Shown here: positions 1-6,294 of the stretch, one piece after another
Layout: every line of letters begins with the position of its first letter
Position numbering within the stretch: the stretch's first letter is position 1
NCBI GenBank assembly: GCA_964475385.1
Contig: CAYYWV010000095.1
Coordinates: 1-9,370 of the forward strand
DNA length: 9,370 nucleotides
From: CAYYWV01 sp964475385
Lineage (GTDB): Bacteria; Pseudomonadota; Alphaproteobacteria; JAAXGF01
Direction of reading: 5' to 3'
Translations under genes and position numbers: made by a program
The notes under the pieces: model-generated
Database searches by the model: none
What the model was told of the DNA's origin: nothing
The model's input: only the letters and a program-made list of their open reading frames with translations

Positions 1-10
1 TTGGCGGATC

Positions 11-886
11 TCAGCCGCCGAGGAACAGGCGGCCGACCTCGGGGTTCGCGAGCAGCTCGTCGCCGGGGCCCGCCATCGCCACCCGGCCGTCGACCAGCAC
101 ATAGCCCACATCGGCGAACTCGAGCCCCTTCTTGGCGTTCTGCTCGACCATCACGATGGTCTTGCCTTCGTTGCGCTGGAGGTCGTCGAGGATCTCGAAC
201 ACCTGGTCGATGAAGCGCGGCTCAAGCCCGATCGACGGTTCGTCGACGAGCAGCACCCGCGGGTTCATGACCAAGGCGCGCGAAATCTCGAGCAGCCGCC
301 GCTCGCCGCCCGACAGCACGCCGGCGCGCTGCGAGCGCCGTTCGGCGAGGCGCGGGTACTTGTCGAACACGCGCTCGGCGGCGCGCTTGGCCTCGGCCGG
401 CTCCTTCATCAGGTAACCGCCCATCCACAGGTTCTCCTCCACGGTCATATCGGGAAACACCGAGTTATCCTGGAGGATGTACGCGACGCCGAACTTGAGC
501 TTCTCGTTGGGCTCGAGGCGGGTGACGTCGTCGCCGCCGATCTTGATGCTGCCGCCGGTGATCCGGGTGAACCCGTAAATCGAGTGCAGAACCGTCGATT
601 TGCCGGCGCCGTTCGGGCCGATCAGGCACAGCGAGCGGCCTTCGGCGATCGCGAGGTTGACCCCGTGCAGGATCTCCATCTTGCCGTAGCCGGCGACGAG
701 TCCCTCGATCTCGACCATGGGCTCGCCGCCGGCGAGCTCGGCGATGCGCTCGGGGCTCGGTCCTTCGGCGGCCAGTCGGCGCGCCTCGCGGGCGACCGCA
801 TCGACCGACAGCACGGTATCGGCGGCGCCGAACCCGTAGCCCCGAATCGCGCCCTTGCCGTTTTTCTCTTCGCCGCCTTGGGCCAT
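11..886 (-). CDS. livF: HAAT-family ABC transporter ATP-binding protein LivF, with N-terminal extension
   Basis: This is the second ATPase of a branched-chain amino acid/amide-type importer; it hydrolyses ATP on the cytoplasmic face with LivG. The 291-residue product shows Walker A GPNGAGKST (90-98), signature LSGGE (191-195) and Walker B VLLVDE (211-216) followed by PSIGLEP. The switch position reads VEQN (247-250), the usual LivF form instead of a His. The protein ends in LFLGG, as LivF proteins typically do. The ATPase core begins near residue 57 (MVEIEG), leaving about 56 extra N-terminal residues compared with the usual length of roughly 235. I kept the long start because its ATG shares one base with the livG stop and has a GGAG at 894-897, 7 nt upstream. 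The internal ATG at 718 has only a weak GGCGAG before it. It is the last gene of the operon visible here; 10 nt remain to the window edge. The real substrate of the transporter is not fixed by the ATPase. Confidence 0.93.
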   Translation of the reverse strand: MAQGGEEKNGKGAIRGYGFGAADTVLSVDAVAREARRLAAEGPSPERIAELAGGEPMVEIEGLVAGYGKMEILHGVNLAIAEGRSLCLIGPNGAGKSTVLHSIYGFTRITGGSIKIGGDDVTRLEPNEKLKFGVAYILQDNSVFPDMTVEENLWMGGYLMKEPAEAKRAAERVFDKYPRLAERRSQRAGVLSGGERRLLEISRALVMNPRVLLVDEPSIGLEPRFIDQVFEILDDLQRNEGKTIVMVEQNAKKGLEFADVGYVLVDGRVAMAGPGDELLANPEVGRLFLGG

Positions 887-1629
887 CAGTGGGCTCCGAG
901 ATAGGCGTCGATGACGCGCTGGTCGTTGCGGATCTCGTCCGGGCTTCCTTCGGCGAGCAGCTCGCCGTGCGCCAGGCAGTAGATGTGCTCGGCGAGGTTC
1001 ATGATGACCCGCATATTGTGCTCGATCACGAGGAGCGTGATTCCGAACTCGGCGTTGGCGCGCTTGAGTCGATCGATGATCCCGTTGATCAGGGTCGGGT
1101 TGATGCCCGCGGTCGGCTCGTCGAGCAGAAGGAGCTTGGGCTCGTTCATCAGCGCCATGGCGAACTCGAGGAGCTTCTGCTGGCCGAACGAAAGATCGCC
1201 CGCCCGCAATCGGCGCTTGGAGTAGAGGCCGACGAACTCGAGCAGCGCCTCGGCCTTCTCGGTCACGTCCTCCGAGTAGCGCGCGACCATGTCGCGCAGG
1301 CTCTCGCGCCGGTGGGGGACACTGATGCGCATGTTCTCGAGGCAGGTCATGTTGCCGTAGATGCGGGTCTGCTGAAAGGTGCGCAAAAGCCCGAGCCGCG
1401 CGATCTGGGCCACCCGCAGCCGCGTGATCTCGCGCCCTTCGAAGCGGATCGAGCCGGCGTCCACCGGGTGGTAGCCGACGATCGAGTTGAACAGCGTCGT
1501 CTTGCCCGAGCCGTTGGGCCCGATCAGCCCGATGATCCGGCCCTTCGGTACGGTGATCGAGATGTTGTTGTTGGCGACCACGCCGCCGAACGACTTGCTG
1601 ACGCGCTCGACCTCGAGAATCGCGCTCAT
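886..1629 (-). CDS. livG: HAAT-family ABC transporter ATP-binding protein LivG
   Basis: This is the first ATPase of the importer and pairs with LivF to energise the LivH/LivM channel at the inner membrane. The 247-residue product has Walker A GPNGSGKTT (37-45), a Q-loop region RTFQQTRIYGN (83-93), signature LSFGQQK (146-152), Walker B KLLLLDEP (165-172) and the switch His in IEHNM (His204). The LSFGQ form and the C-terminal AYLG are typical of LivG, as is the length (about 250). The ATG overlaps the livM stop as ATGA and has GGAG at 1637-1640, 7 nt upstream. Its own stop overlaps the livF start by one base, so translation is coupled through the operon. All catalytic motifs are intact. Confidence 0.95.
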   Translation of the reverse strand: MSAILEVERVSKSFGGVVANNNISITVPKGRIIGLIGPNGSGKTTLFNSIVGYHPVDAGSIRFEGREITRLRVAQIARLGLLRTFQQTRIYGNMTCLENMRISVPHRRESLRDMVARYSEDVTEKAEALLEFVGLYSKRRLRAGDLSFGQQKLLEFAMALMNEPKLLLLDEPTAGINPTLINGIIDRLKRANAEFGITLLVIEHNMRVIMNLAEHIYCLAHGELLAEGSPDEIRNDQRVIDAYLGAH

Positions 1630-2702
1630 GCCCGGTCTCCGGCTTGGGCGGCGGCGGACTCATCGCCACCTTCGTCGGGTTTCTCCTCGACCACCTCGCC
1701 GAAGCGTTCGGGCCAACGGGCCCGGATATAGCCCATGATGCCCTGGGGGAAGAACACGACGATGACCACGATCAGAACCCCGAGCGCGACCCGTTGCCAG
1801 CCCAAGAGATAGGTCCAGAACAGCTCCTGCGTCACGTGGAAGATGACGGCCCCGATCACCGGCCCCCACAGCGTTCCCTTGCCGCCGAGGATCGCCATCA
1901 GCACCATCCACACGCCATAGGTCGCGCCTGCGAAGGCGACGTCGGTGGGATCGATGAAGCCGATCAGGTTGCCGGCGCCGCCGCCCGCGAGGGCGAGGAA
2001 AAAGGCGGCCACGCACCAGGCCATGGTCTTGTAGCGCGTGGTGTGCAGGCCCATCGCCTCGGCCTTGTCCTCGTCGTCGCGGATGGCGTTGATGGCGAGC
2101 CCGAAGCGGCCCGCGTACAGCCAGCGCAGCGTGAAAAAAGCGGCGAGCGCGAGGGCGAAGAAGAAGTAGTAATAGAAGAAGCCCCGTTCGCCGAGGGCGT
2201 CGGGGAACACCGGCGTGACCAGGCCCGAGCCCGCGCCCACGTAGTCCCAGCCGGCCGCGATCTCGCCGCCGGCGAGCGCGAGGCCGAGCGTGCAGATCGC
2301 GAAGTAGTGCCCGCGCAACGCAAGCACGCCCATGCCGAGAATGGCGGCGAGCGCCACTCCGAGCGCGGCGGCGACCACGAGCCCGAGCCCGAACCCGCCG
2401 AGATACTGCACGGGCGTCAGCGCGGCTTCCGTGCCGCCGGCGATGTTGACGTACTCCTCGACGCCGAAGAACAGGTCGCGCTCGACCACCGCGGTCGCGT
2501 ACATGCCGACGCCGAAGAAGAAGATGTTGCCGAACGAGTTGTAGCCCATCTGCCCGCCGACCACGTCCCAGGTCAGCGCAAAGATGACCATCACCCAGAG
2601 GAAAGCCATCTGGGTCGTGTAGGCCGGCGCAAGCCAAGGCGCGGCGAGCGCGAGCAGGCCGAGACCCGTGAACAGAAGCGGACGGGGAATGCCGGCGGTC
2701 AT
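1626..2702 (-). CDS. livM: HAAT-family ABC transporter permease LivM
   Basis: This is one of two inner-membrane permeases forming the translocation path. The 358-residue protein is strongly hydrophobic with about eight to ten membrane segments, for example around residues 8-25, 31-48, 56-72, 101-127, 132-150, 174-193, 227-248, 258-272, 278-293 and 303-319. The cytoplasmic coupling segment GLAINAIRDDEDKAEAMGL (201-219) is the LivM EAA-like loop that contacts the ATPases, and GWMV-like and ILGGKGTLWGP (271-281) stretches also match the family. The tail after residue 327 is charged and Ala/Glu/Asp rich. The ATG overlaps the livH stop (ATGA). No clear Shine-Dalgarno precedes it, so it probably depends on translational coupling. 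It follows livH and precedes livG. Confidence 0.93.
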   Translation of the reverse strand: MTAGIPRPLLFTGLGLLALAAPWLAPAYTTQMAFLWVMVIFALTWDVVGGQMGYNSFGNIFFFGVGMYATAVVERDLFFGVEEYVNIAGGTEAALTPVQYLGGFGLGLVVAAALGVALAAILGMGVLALRGHYFAICTLGLALAGGEIAAGWDYVGAGSGLVTPVFPDALGERGFFYYYFFFALALAAFFTLRWLYAGRFGLAINAIRDDEDKAEAMGLHTTRYKTMAWCVAAFFLALAGGGAGNLIGFIDPTDVAFAGATYGVWMVLMAILGGKGTLWGPVIGAVIFHVTQELFWTYLLGWQRVALGVLIVVIVVFFPQGIMGYIRARWPERFGEVVEEKPDEGGDESAAAQAGDRA

Positions 2703-3598
2703 CGCAGATATTTGCGGCGGCGAGCCAGGAGCATGCTGCGCCCGACCAGAACCACGACCAGCAGCGAGAACAGGAACGCCGACTGGAACTGAGCGCCGAG
2801 GATAAAGCCCGCGAAGTTCTCGGCGATCCCGAGGCCGAGCCCGACGGCGACCACGCTTGCGAGATTGCCGAGCCCGGCGAGGATGACGATCATGAATGCG
2901 CGTACGGTGTAGGTGATGCCGATATAGGGATGAATGACCCAGGTCATCGCGACCAGCGCGCCAGCGGCGCCGCAGATCGCCGCGTTGAGGCCCGATGTGG
3001 TGGCGTAGACCCGGTCGGTGTCGATGCCCATGATCCGGGCTGCGCGCGCGTTCTGAGCGGTGGCGCGGATCGCTTGGCCGAGCCGGGTCGTCTTGAGAAA
3101 CAGGACCAGCAACGTTCCGAGCACGAGCGCGAGGACGAAGGCGACGATCTTGACCTCGCTCACGGTCACCATGCCGTTGAAGAGAAGCAGCGTGCCGAGC
3201 CCGGCGTCGGTGTTGCGCACGTCGGCGCCGAACACCTCGTTCATGAGCTGCTGCAGAAGGATGCTGATCCCGAAGGTCGCGAGCAGCGAAATGAACAGAT
3301 CCTTGTCGACCACCCGATGGACGACCAGCCGAAAGATTCCCCAGCCGACGAAGTACATCACAACGGCGGCGATCGGCACGGTTGCGAGCGGGTTCATTCC
3401 CGCCTTGAACAGGTAGACGCTGACGAACCCGCCGAGGATCACGAGCTCGCCCTGGGCGACGTTGATCACGTTCATCACGCCCCATTCGAGCGCCATGCCA
3501 TAGGCCACGAGCGCGAAGATCGCGCCGACCAAAACGCCGTCGATCAGGAGCTGCGCCACGAGGATCGGCGCATCGAACAGAATGATGAGATTGTCCAT
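2699..3598 (-). CDS. livH: HAAT-family ABC transporter permease LivH
   Basis: This is the partner inner-membrane permease of LivM. The 299-residue length fits LivH (about 290-310). Features seen are an N-terminal membrane segment with GVLVGAIFALVAYG (21-34), the family stretch MNVINVAQGELVILGGF (42-58), several further hydrophobic segments, and the EAA-like cytoplasmic loop TRLGQAIRATAQNARAARIMG (starting 171). The segment AFMIVILAGLGNLASVV (234-250) corresponds to the conserved LivH region usually reading GGLGS/GN. The protein ends in a basic RRRKYLR tail, consistent with a cytoplasmic C-terminus. The start has GGAG at 3607-3610, 8 nt upstream. The G-rich stem upstream of it (3610-3642) touches this Shine-Dalgarno, so livH expression may be tuned relative to the binding protein. 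Confidence 0.94.
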   Translation of the reverse strand: MDNLIILFDAPILVAQLLIDGVLVGAIFALVAYGMALEWGVMNVINVAQGELVILGGFVSVYLFKAGMNPLATVPIAAVVMYFVGWGIFRLVVHRVVDKDLFISLLATFGISILLQQLMNEVFGADVRNTDAGLGTLLLFNGMVTVSEVKIVAFVLALVLGTLLVLFLKTTRLGQAIRATAQNARAARIMGIDTDRVYATTSGLNAAICGAAGALVAMTWVIHPYIGITYTVRAFMIVILAGLGNLASVVAVGLGLGIAENFAGFILGAQFQSAFLFSLLVVVLVGRSMLLARRRKYLR

Positions 3599-3609
3599 AG
3601 CGAAAGCTC

Positions 3610-3642
3610 CGCGCCCGCCCGCGCGCGTCGCGGGCGGGCGCG
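3610..3642 (-). promoter_or_regulatory. GC-rich intercistronic hairpin between binding protein and livH
   Basis: A perfect 14-bp inverted repeat (3610-3623 with 3629-3642, arms of only G and C, 5-nt loop) fills the 62-nt gap between the binding-protein stop and livH. No U-run follows, so a strong intrinsic terminator is unlikely. In periplasmic-permease operons such hairpins commonly protect the 3' end of the binding-protein mRNA or partly attenuate the permease genes. Its downstream edge includes the first base of the livH Shine-Dalgarno. The structure is seen; the role is inferred. Confidence 0.7.
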
Positions 3643-3660
3643 TTCAGGGGCGTCAGTCGA

Positions 3661-4911
3661 TCAGCGTTCGCTCCACTTGGGCCGCGGATAGATCAACGGC
3701 GCTTCGGCCCATTTGGACGGCGCGACCACGACGTACTTGCCGTTCTGGATCTGGCGCAGCGCCATGGGCTTGGCGATGTTCTTGCCGGTTTCGTCGAACT
3801 TGACGAAGCCGTAGAACGTCTGCAGATCGGTCGCGGCGAGCGCGTCGCGCACCTTCTCCGGGTCGAGCGAGCCCGCGCGCTCCAACGCATCGGCGTAGAC
3901 GAGCACGGAGGCGCTCGATTCGGCGGCCTGATACGGCGGCACGTAGCCGTATTCCTTCTCGAAGGTCTTGGCGTAATCCGCCGCGGTGCCGAACCACTTG
4001 TCCTGATAGCTCATGGTCGGCGCCCACTGGGTCGCGCAAAGCGTGTATTCGGCGTTGTCGCCGAATTTCTTCTTGTCGGTGACCTTGGCCGATTCGCAGT
4101 GCGTGATGGCGAGCATCGGCACGTCGACCTTCATCTCGGCGATCTGGCGGGTGACCAGCGCCGCGCCCTTGGAGTGCCCCGAGACGACGAGCACATCGGG
4201 CTTGAGCGCCTTGACCTTGGTCAGAGTCGCCGACATGTCGTTGAGCTCCTTCGGCAGCTTGTCATCGATGATGACCTTCATGCCGTAGCGCTTGGCGTCG
4301 TCGATCACGCCGGCGCGGACGTCGAGCGAGAAGGGATCGTTTTCGACCGCGATCGCGACCTTCACCGAGCTCGGCTTGCGTCCGGCCTTCTCGGCCTGTT
4401 CGGCGGCGAGCGTGATCGCCGAGGAGAGGTACTGCTCCGACGTGGAGAGCACCGCGAACAGGTAGCGATAGCCCTTGTTGAACAGCGACCGCGAAGCGCC
4501 GTTCCCTTCGACCATGGGGATCTTGTACCGCTCGGTCACCGGCGCGATCGCTTTGGTCAGGCCCGAGCTGTACGGACCAAGCATGAACTTGACGCCGTCC
4601 TGCTGGATCAGCCGCTCGGCGAGCTGGGCGCCGCGCGCCGGCGTCGATTCGTCGTCGTAGTACTTGACCGCGAGCTTGTAGGTTTTTCCGCCGACCTTGA
4701 CGCCGCCCATCTCGTTGATGCGCTTGATGGCGAGATCGTACCCCTTCTTCGTGTGGTTGCCCGCCGTGGTGTACTTGCCGCTCAGCGACACGGCGGCGCC
4801 GAGCACGATGGTGTCTTCCGCGGCCTGTGCGGGGATGGCGGCCGTGGCGGCCAGCGCCACCGCGGCGACGCCCAGGGCGAGGCCGGGAATCAACGTGTGC
4901 CGGGTATGCAT
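3661..4911 (-). CDS. Periplasmic substrate-binding protein of HAAT-type ABC importer (LivK/Peripla_BP_6 type)
   Basis: This is the periplasmic receptor that delivers substrate to the LivHMGF complex. Of 416 residues, the first 30 form a Sec signal peptide: MHTRHT, a hydrophobic Ala/Leu core, and AQA before AED (cleavage likely after residue 30). No lipobox Cys is present, so it should be soluble. The mature part has type I binding-protein hallmarks: IVLGAAVSLSGKYTTAG (35-51), YDDESTPARGAQLAERLI (85-102), and GPYSSGLTKAIAPV (112-125) followed by IPMVEGNGAS (131-140), the usual ligand-contacting Ser/Thr region. Cys272 and Cys292 could form a disulfide. I chose the ATG at 4911 over the one 15 codons upstream because it begins a clean signal peptide and has AGGGAG (4919-4924) 7 nt before it. 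Ligand: amino acid, amide or small organic acid; the sequence does not decide. The adjacent amine dehydrogenase operon suggests a modified or D-amino acid. Confidence 0.93.
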   Translation of the reverse strand: MHTRHTLIPGLALGVAAVALAATAAIPAQAAEDTIVLGAAVSLSGKYTTAGNHTKKGYDLAIKRINEMGGVKVGGKTYKLAVKYYDDESTPARGAQLAERLIQQDGVKFMLGPYSSGLTKAIAPVTERYKIPMVEGNGASRSLFNKGYRYLFAVLSTSEQYLSSAITLAAEQAEKAGRKPSSVKVAIAVENDPFSLDVRAGVIDDAKRYGMKVIIDDKLPKELNDMSATLTKVKALKPDVLVVSGHSKGAALVTRQIAEMKVDVPMLAITHCESAKVTDKKKFGDNAEYTLCATQWAPTMSYQDKWFGTAADYAKTFEKEYGYVPPYQAAESSASVLVYADALERAGSLDPEKVRDALAATDLQTFYGFVKFDETGKNIAKPMALRQIQNGKYVVVAPSKWAEAPLIYPRPKWSER

Positions 4912-4992
4912 GGGTAATCTCCCTGTATTTTCGCTCTCCACTGTCGGCGCCCGCACGCCGGCTTTTTTTCACCGTCTCGAACGCCTGAACCC

Positions 4993-5007
4993 GTTGCGCG
5001 GCGCAAC
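4993..5007. promoter_or_regulatory. 15-bp palindrome in the binding-protein leader
   Basis: GTTGCGC-G-GCGCAAC is a perfect odd palindrome located about 80 nt upstream of the binding-protein start and downstream of the predicted promoter. It could be an operator for a dimeric repressor. On the minus-strand RNA, the overlapping sequence can instead fold as GCGGCG-GUUG-CGCCGC. The symmetry is directly visible. Assignment to a regulator family is not possible from this window, which contains no regulator gene. Confidence 0.45.
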
Positions 5008-5030
5008 CGCCGCGATCCGGGTCCGTTATT

Positions 5031-5041
5031 CTATCCGATAG
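5031..5041. promoter_or_regulatory. Candidate operator palindrome at the predicted start site
   Basis: CTATC-C-GATAG is an 11-bp perfect palindrome in an AT-richer patch immediately downstream of the candidate -10 box, where transcription would begin (about 5037). This is a common position for a repressor site. Outer bases are partly symmetric (TTATT on one side, CGTAATA on the other). The regulator is unknown. Confidence 0.4.
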
Positions 5042-5043
5042 CG

Positions 5044-5073
5044 TAATAGGCGTGATGGAAAAGCAAGAGTCAA
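5044..5073 (-). promoter_or_regulatory. Candidate sigma-70-type promoter of the ABC importer operon
   Basis: On the minus strand TTGACT (5073-5068) is followed after 18 nt by CTATTA (5049-5044). This resembles the alphaproteobacterial housekeeping pattern TTGAC...CTATAT with a strong -35 and a weaker -10. The predicted start near 5037 gives a leader of about 125 nt to the binding-protein ATG. It lies in the only sizeable non-coding gap between the two gene groups, which supports separate transcription of the transporter. Confidence 0.5.
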
Positions 5074-5131
5074 TCCCCGGTTTGTCCTCTCCGCCGGCAG
5101 AGGACGAGGCTTCAGCCCCGCCCCGGGGATT
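5072..5131 (-). terminator. Branched hairpin after the dehydrogenase gene, probable terminator
   Basis: Two bases after the dehydrogenase stop, the minus-strand RNA can form a 9-bp outer stem (AATCCCCGG at 5072-5080 with CCGGGGATT at 5123-5131). This encloses a GGC-UGAA-GCC hairpin and a 7-bp hairpin (5084-5090 with 5099-5105), giving a three-way junction. The tract after it is GACTCTTGCTTTTCC, U-rich but not a clean run, so termination may be partial or Rho-assisted. Its last bases overlap the -35 of the downstream promoter. Confidence 0.5.
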
Positions 5132-5133
5132 CA

Positions 5134-6204
5134 TTACCCTGCCGCGATCTCGGCGATGACGGCGTCGCGAACCTCGGCCGTGGTCGCGACGCCGCCGAGG
5201 TCGGGGGTCCGCACGGCGCCGATCTCGATCACCCGCGCGACCGCGGCCTCGAGCCGGGCGGCGGCCTCACGCTCGCCTAGGTGATCGAGCATCTGGGCCG
5301 CGCTCCGAATCGCGCCGATCGGGTTGGCGATGCCCTTGCCGGCGATGTCGTCGGCCGAGCCGTGGACCGGCTCGAACATCGAGGGAAAGCGCCGCTCGGG
5401 GTCGAGATTCGCGCTCGGCGCAAGCCCCAGCCCGCCGGTCAGCGCGGCGGCGAGGTCGCTCAGGATATCGGCGTGCAGGTTGGTCGCCACCATCACATCG
5501 AACGAACGCGGGTCGCGCACCATGCGCTGGGTCGCGGCGTCGACCAGCACCCGGTCGGTCGCCACATCGTCGAAGGCGCGGGCCACCTCGGCGAACACCT
5601 CGTCCCACAGCACCATGCCGTGGCGCTGGGCGTTCGACTTGGTGACCAGGGTCAGCCGCCGCCGCCGTCGGCTGCGGGCGAGCGCGAAGGCGAAACGCAT
5701 GATCCGCTCGACGCCCGCGCGGGTGAACACCGCGCTCTCGATCGCGACCTCGCCGGCGTGGCCGCGGTGGACGCGCCCGCCCGCGCCCGCGTACTCGCCC
5801 TCGCTGTTCTCGCGCACGATCACCCAGTCGAGATCCTCGGGCCCGATGTCGCGCAGCGGCCCTTCGATTCCGGGGAGCAACCGCGCCGGGCGAACGTTGG
5901 CGTACTGGTCGAAGCCCTGGCAGATCGCGAGCCGGAGCTCCCACAGCGTCACATGATCGGGGATCTCGGGGTCGCCCACGGCGCCGAAGTAGATGGCGTC
6001 GAAGGCGCGCAGCCGTTCGAGCCCGTCGGCGGGCATCATGCGGCCGTGGGCGCGGAAGTAGTCCGAGCCCCAGGGAAAGGTCTCGGTTTCGATCGAAAGA
6101 TCGGGCGCGGTCTCGGCGAGGCGGACGAGCACGTCGAGCCCGGCGGCGATCACCTCCGGCCCGACCCCGTCGCCCGGGATAACGGCGATGCGATGATGGG
6201 CCAT
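5134..6204 (-). CDS. D-malate/tartrate dehydrogenase-type decarboxylating beta-hydroxyacid dehydrogenase
   Basis: This is a cytoplasmic, metal-dependent oxidative decarboxylase of the isopropylmalate/isocitrate dehydrogenase superfamily, closest in pattern to DmlA (D-malate to pyruvate) and TtuC (tartrate dehydrogenase). In the 356 residues I see IPGDGVGPEV (9-18), IYFGAVGDPEIPDHVTLWEL (71-90), and FDQYANVRPARLLPG (98-112), with FDQY-N-RP being characteristic of the DmlA/TtuC branch. Further motifs are VRENSEGEYAG (130-140), catalytic Lys in TKSN (Lys189), VDA (Asp222) and NLHADILSD with metal-binding Asp246/Asp250. EPVHGSADDIAGKGIANP (278-295) has Asp-Ile at 286-287, which predicts NAD+ rather than NADP+. 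The ATG at 6204 starts directly at the family N-terminus and has GGAG at 6213-6216; the further upstream ATG would add 28 unrelated residues. A 90-nt gap with a small hairpin (6237-6251) separates it from the FAD subunit gene. D-malate, tartrate or another 3-substituted malate are all possible substrates. Confidence 0.9.
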   Translation of the reverse strand: MAHHRIAVIPGDGVGPEVIAAGLDVLVRLAETAPDLSIETETFPWGSDYFRAHGRMMPADGLERLRAFDAIYFGAVGDPEIPDHVTLWELRLAICQGFDQYANVRPARLLPGIEGPLRDIGPEDLDWVIVRENSEGEYAGAGGRVHRGHAGEVAIESAVFTRAGVERIMRFAFALARSRRRRRLTLVTKSNAQRHGMVLWDEVFAEVARAFDDVATDRVLVDAATQRMVRDPRSFDVMVATNLHADILSDLAAALTGGLGLAPSANLDPERRFPSMFEPVHGSADDIAGKGIANPIGAIRSAAQMLDHLGEREAAARLEAAVARVIEIGAVRTPDLGGVATTAEVRDAVIAEIAAG

Positions 6205-6294
6205 GACATACGCTCCGGCGCATAAAGGCGAAAGGCGGTCCTGCGCGGACCCAGGGCGCACGCTACGCTTCGCGCGGCGCGCGGGCAAGCCGCC

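Noticed and set aside
1644..2792. 382-codon plus-strand frame rich in Glu, His and Arg
   Set aside because: It is antisense to livM. The composition reflects the complement of hydrophobic codons, not a protein.
4262..5134. 290-codon minus-strand frame across the regulatory gap and the binding-protein gene
   Set aside because: It overlaps the clear signal-peptide binding protein in another frame and has an Arg-rich shadow composition.
6237..6251. GGTCC-TGCGC-GGACC hairpin between the DAO subunit and dehydrogenase genes
   Set aside because: The 5-bp stem has no U-run and is common by chance in such GC-rich DNA; it is noted only within the dehydrogenase entry.
6205..6288. 28-codon N-terminal extension of the dehydrogenase starting at 6288
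   Set aside because: The extra residues are Arg-rich with no family similarity. The ATG at 6204 has a GGAG at good spacing and starts at the conserved N-terminus.
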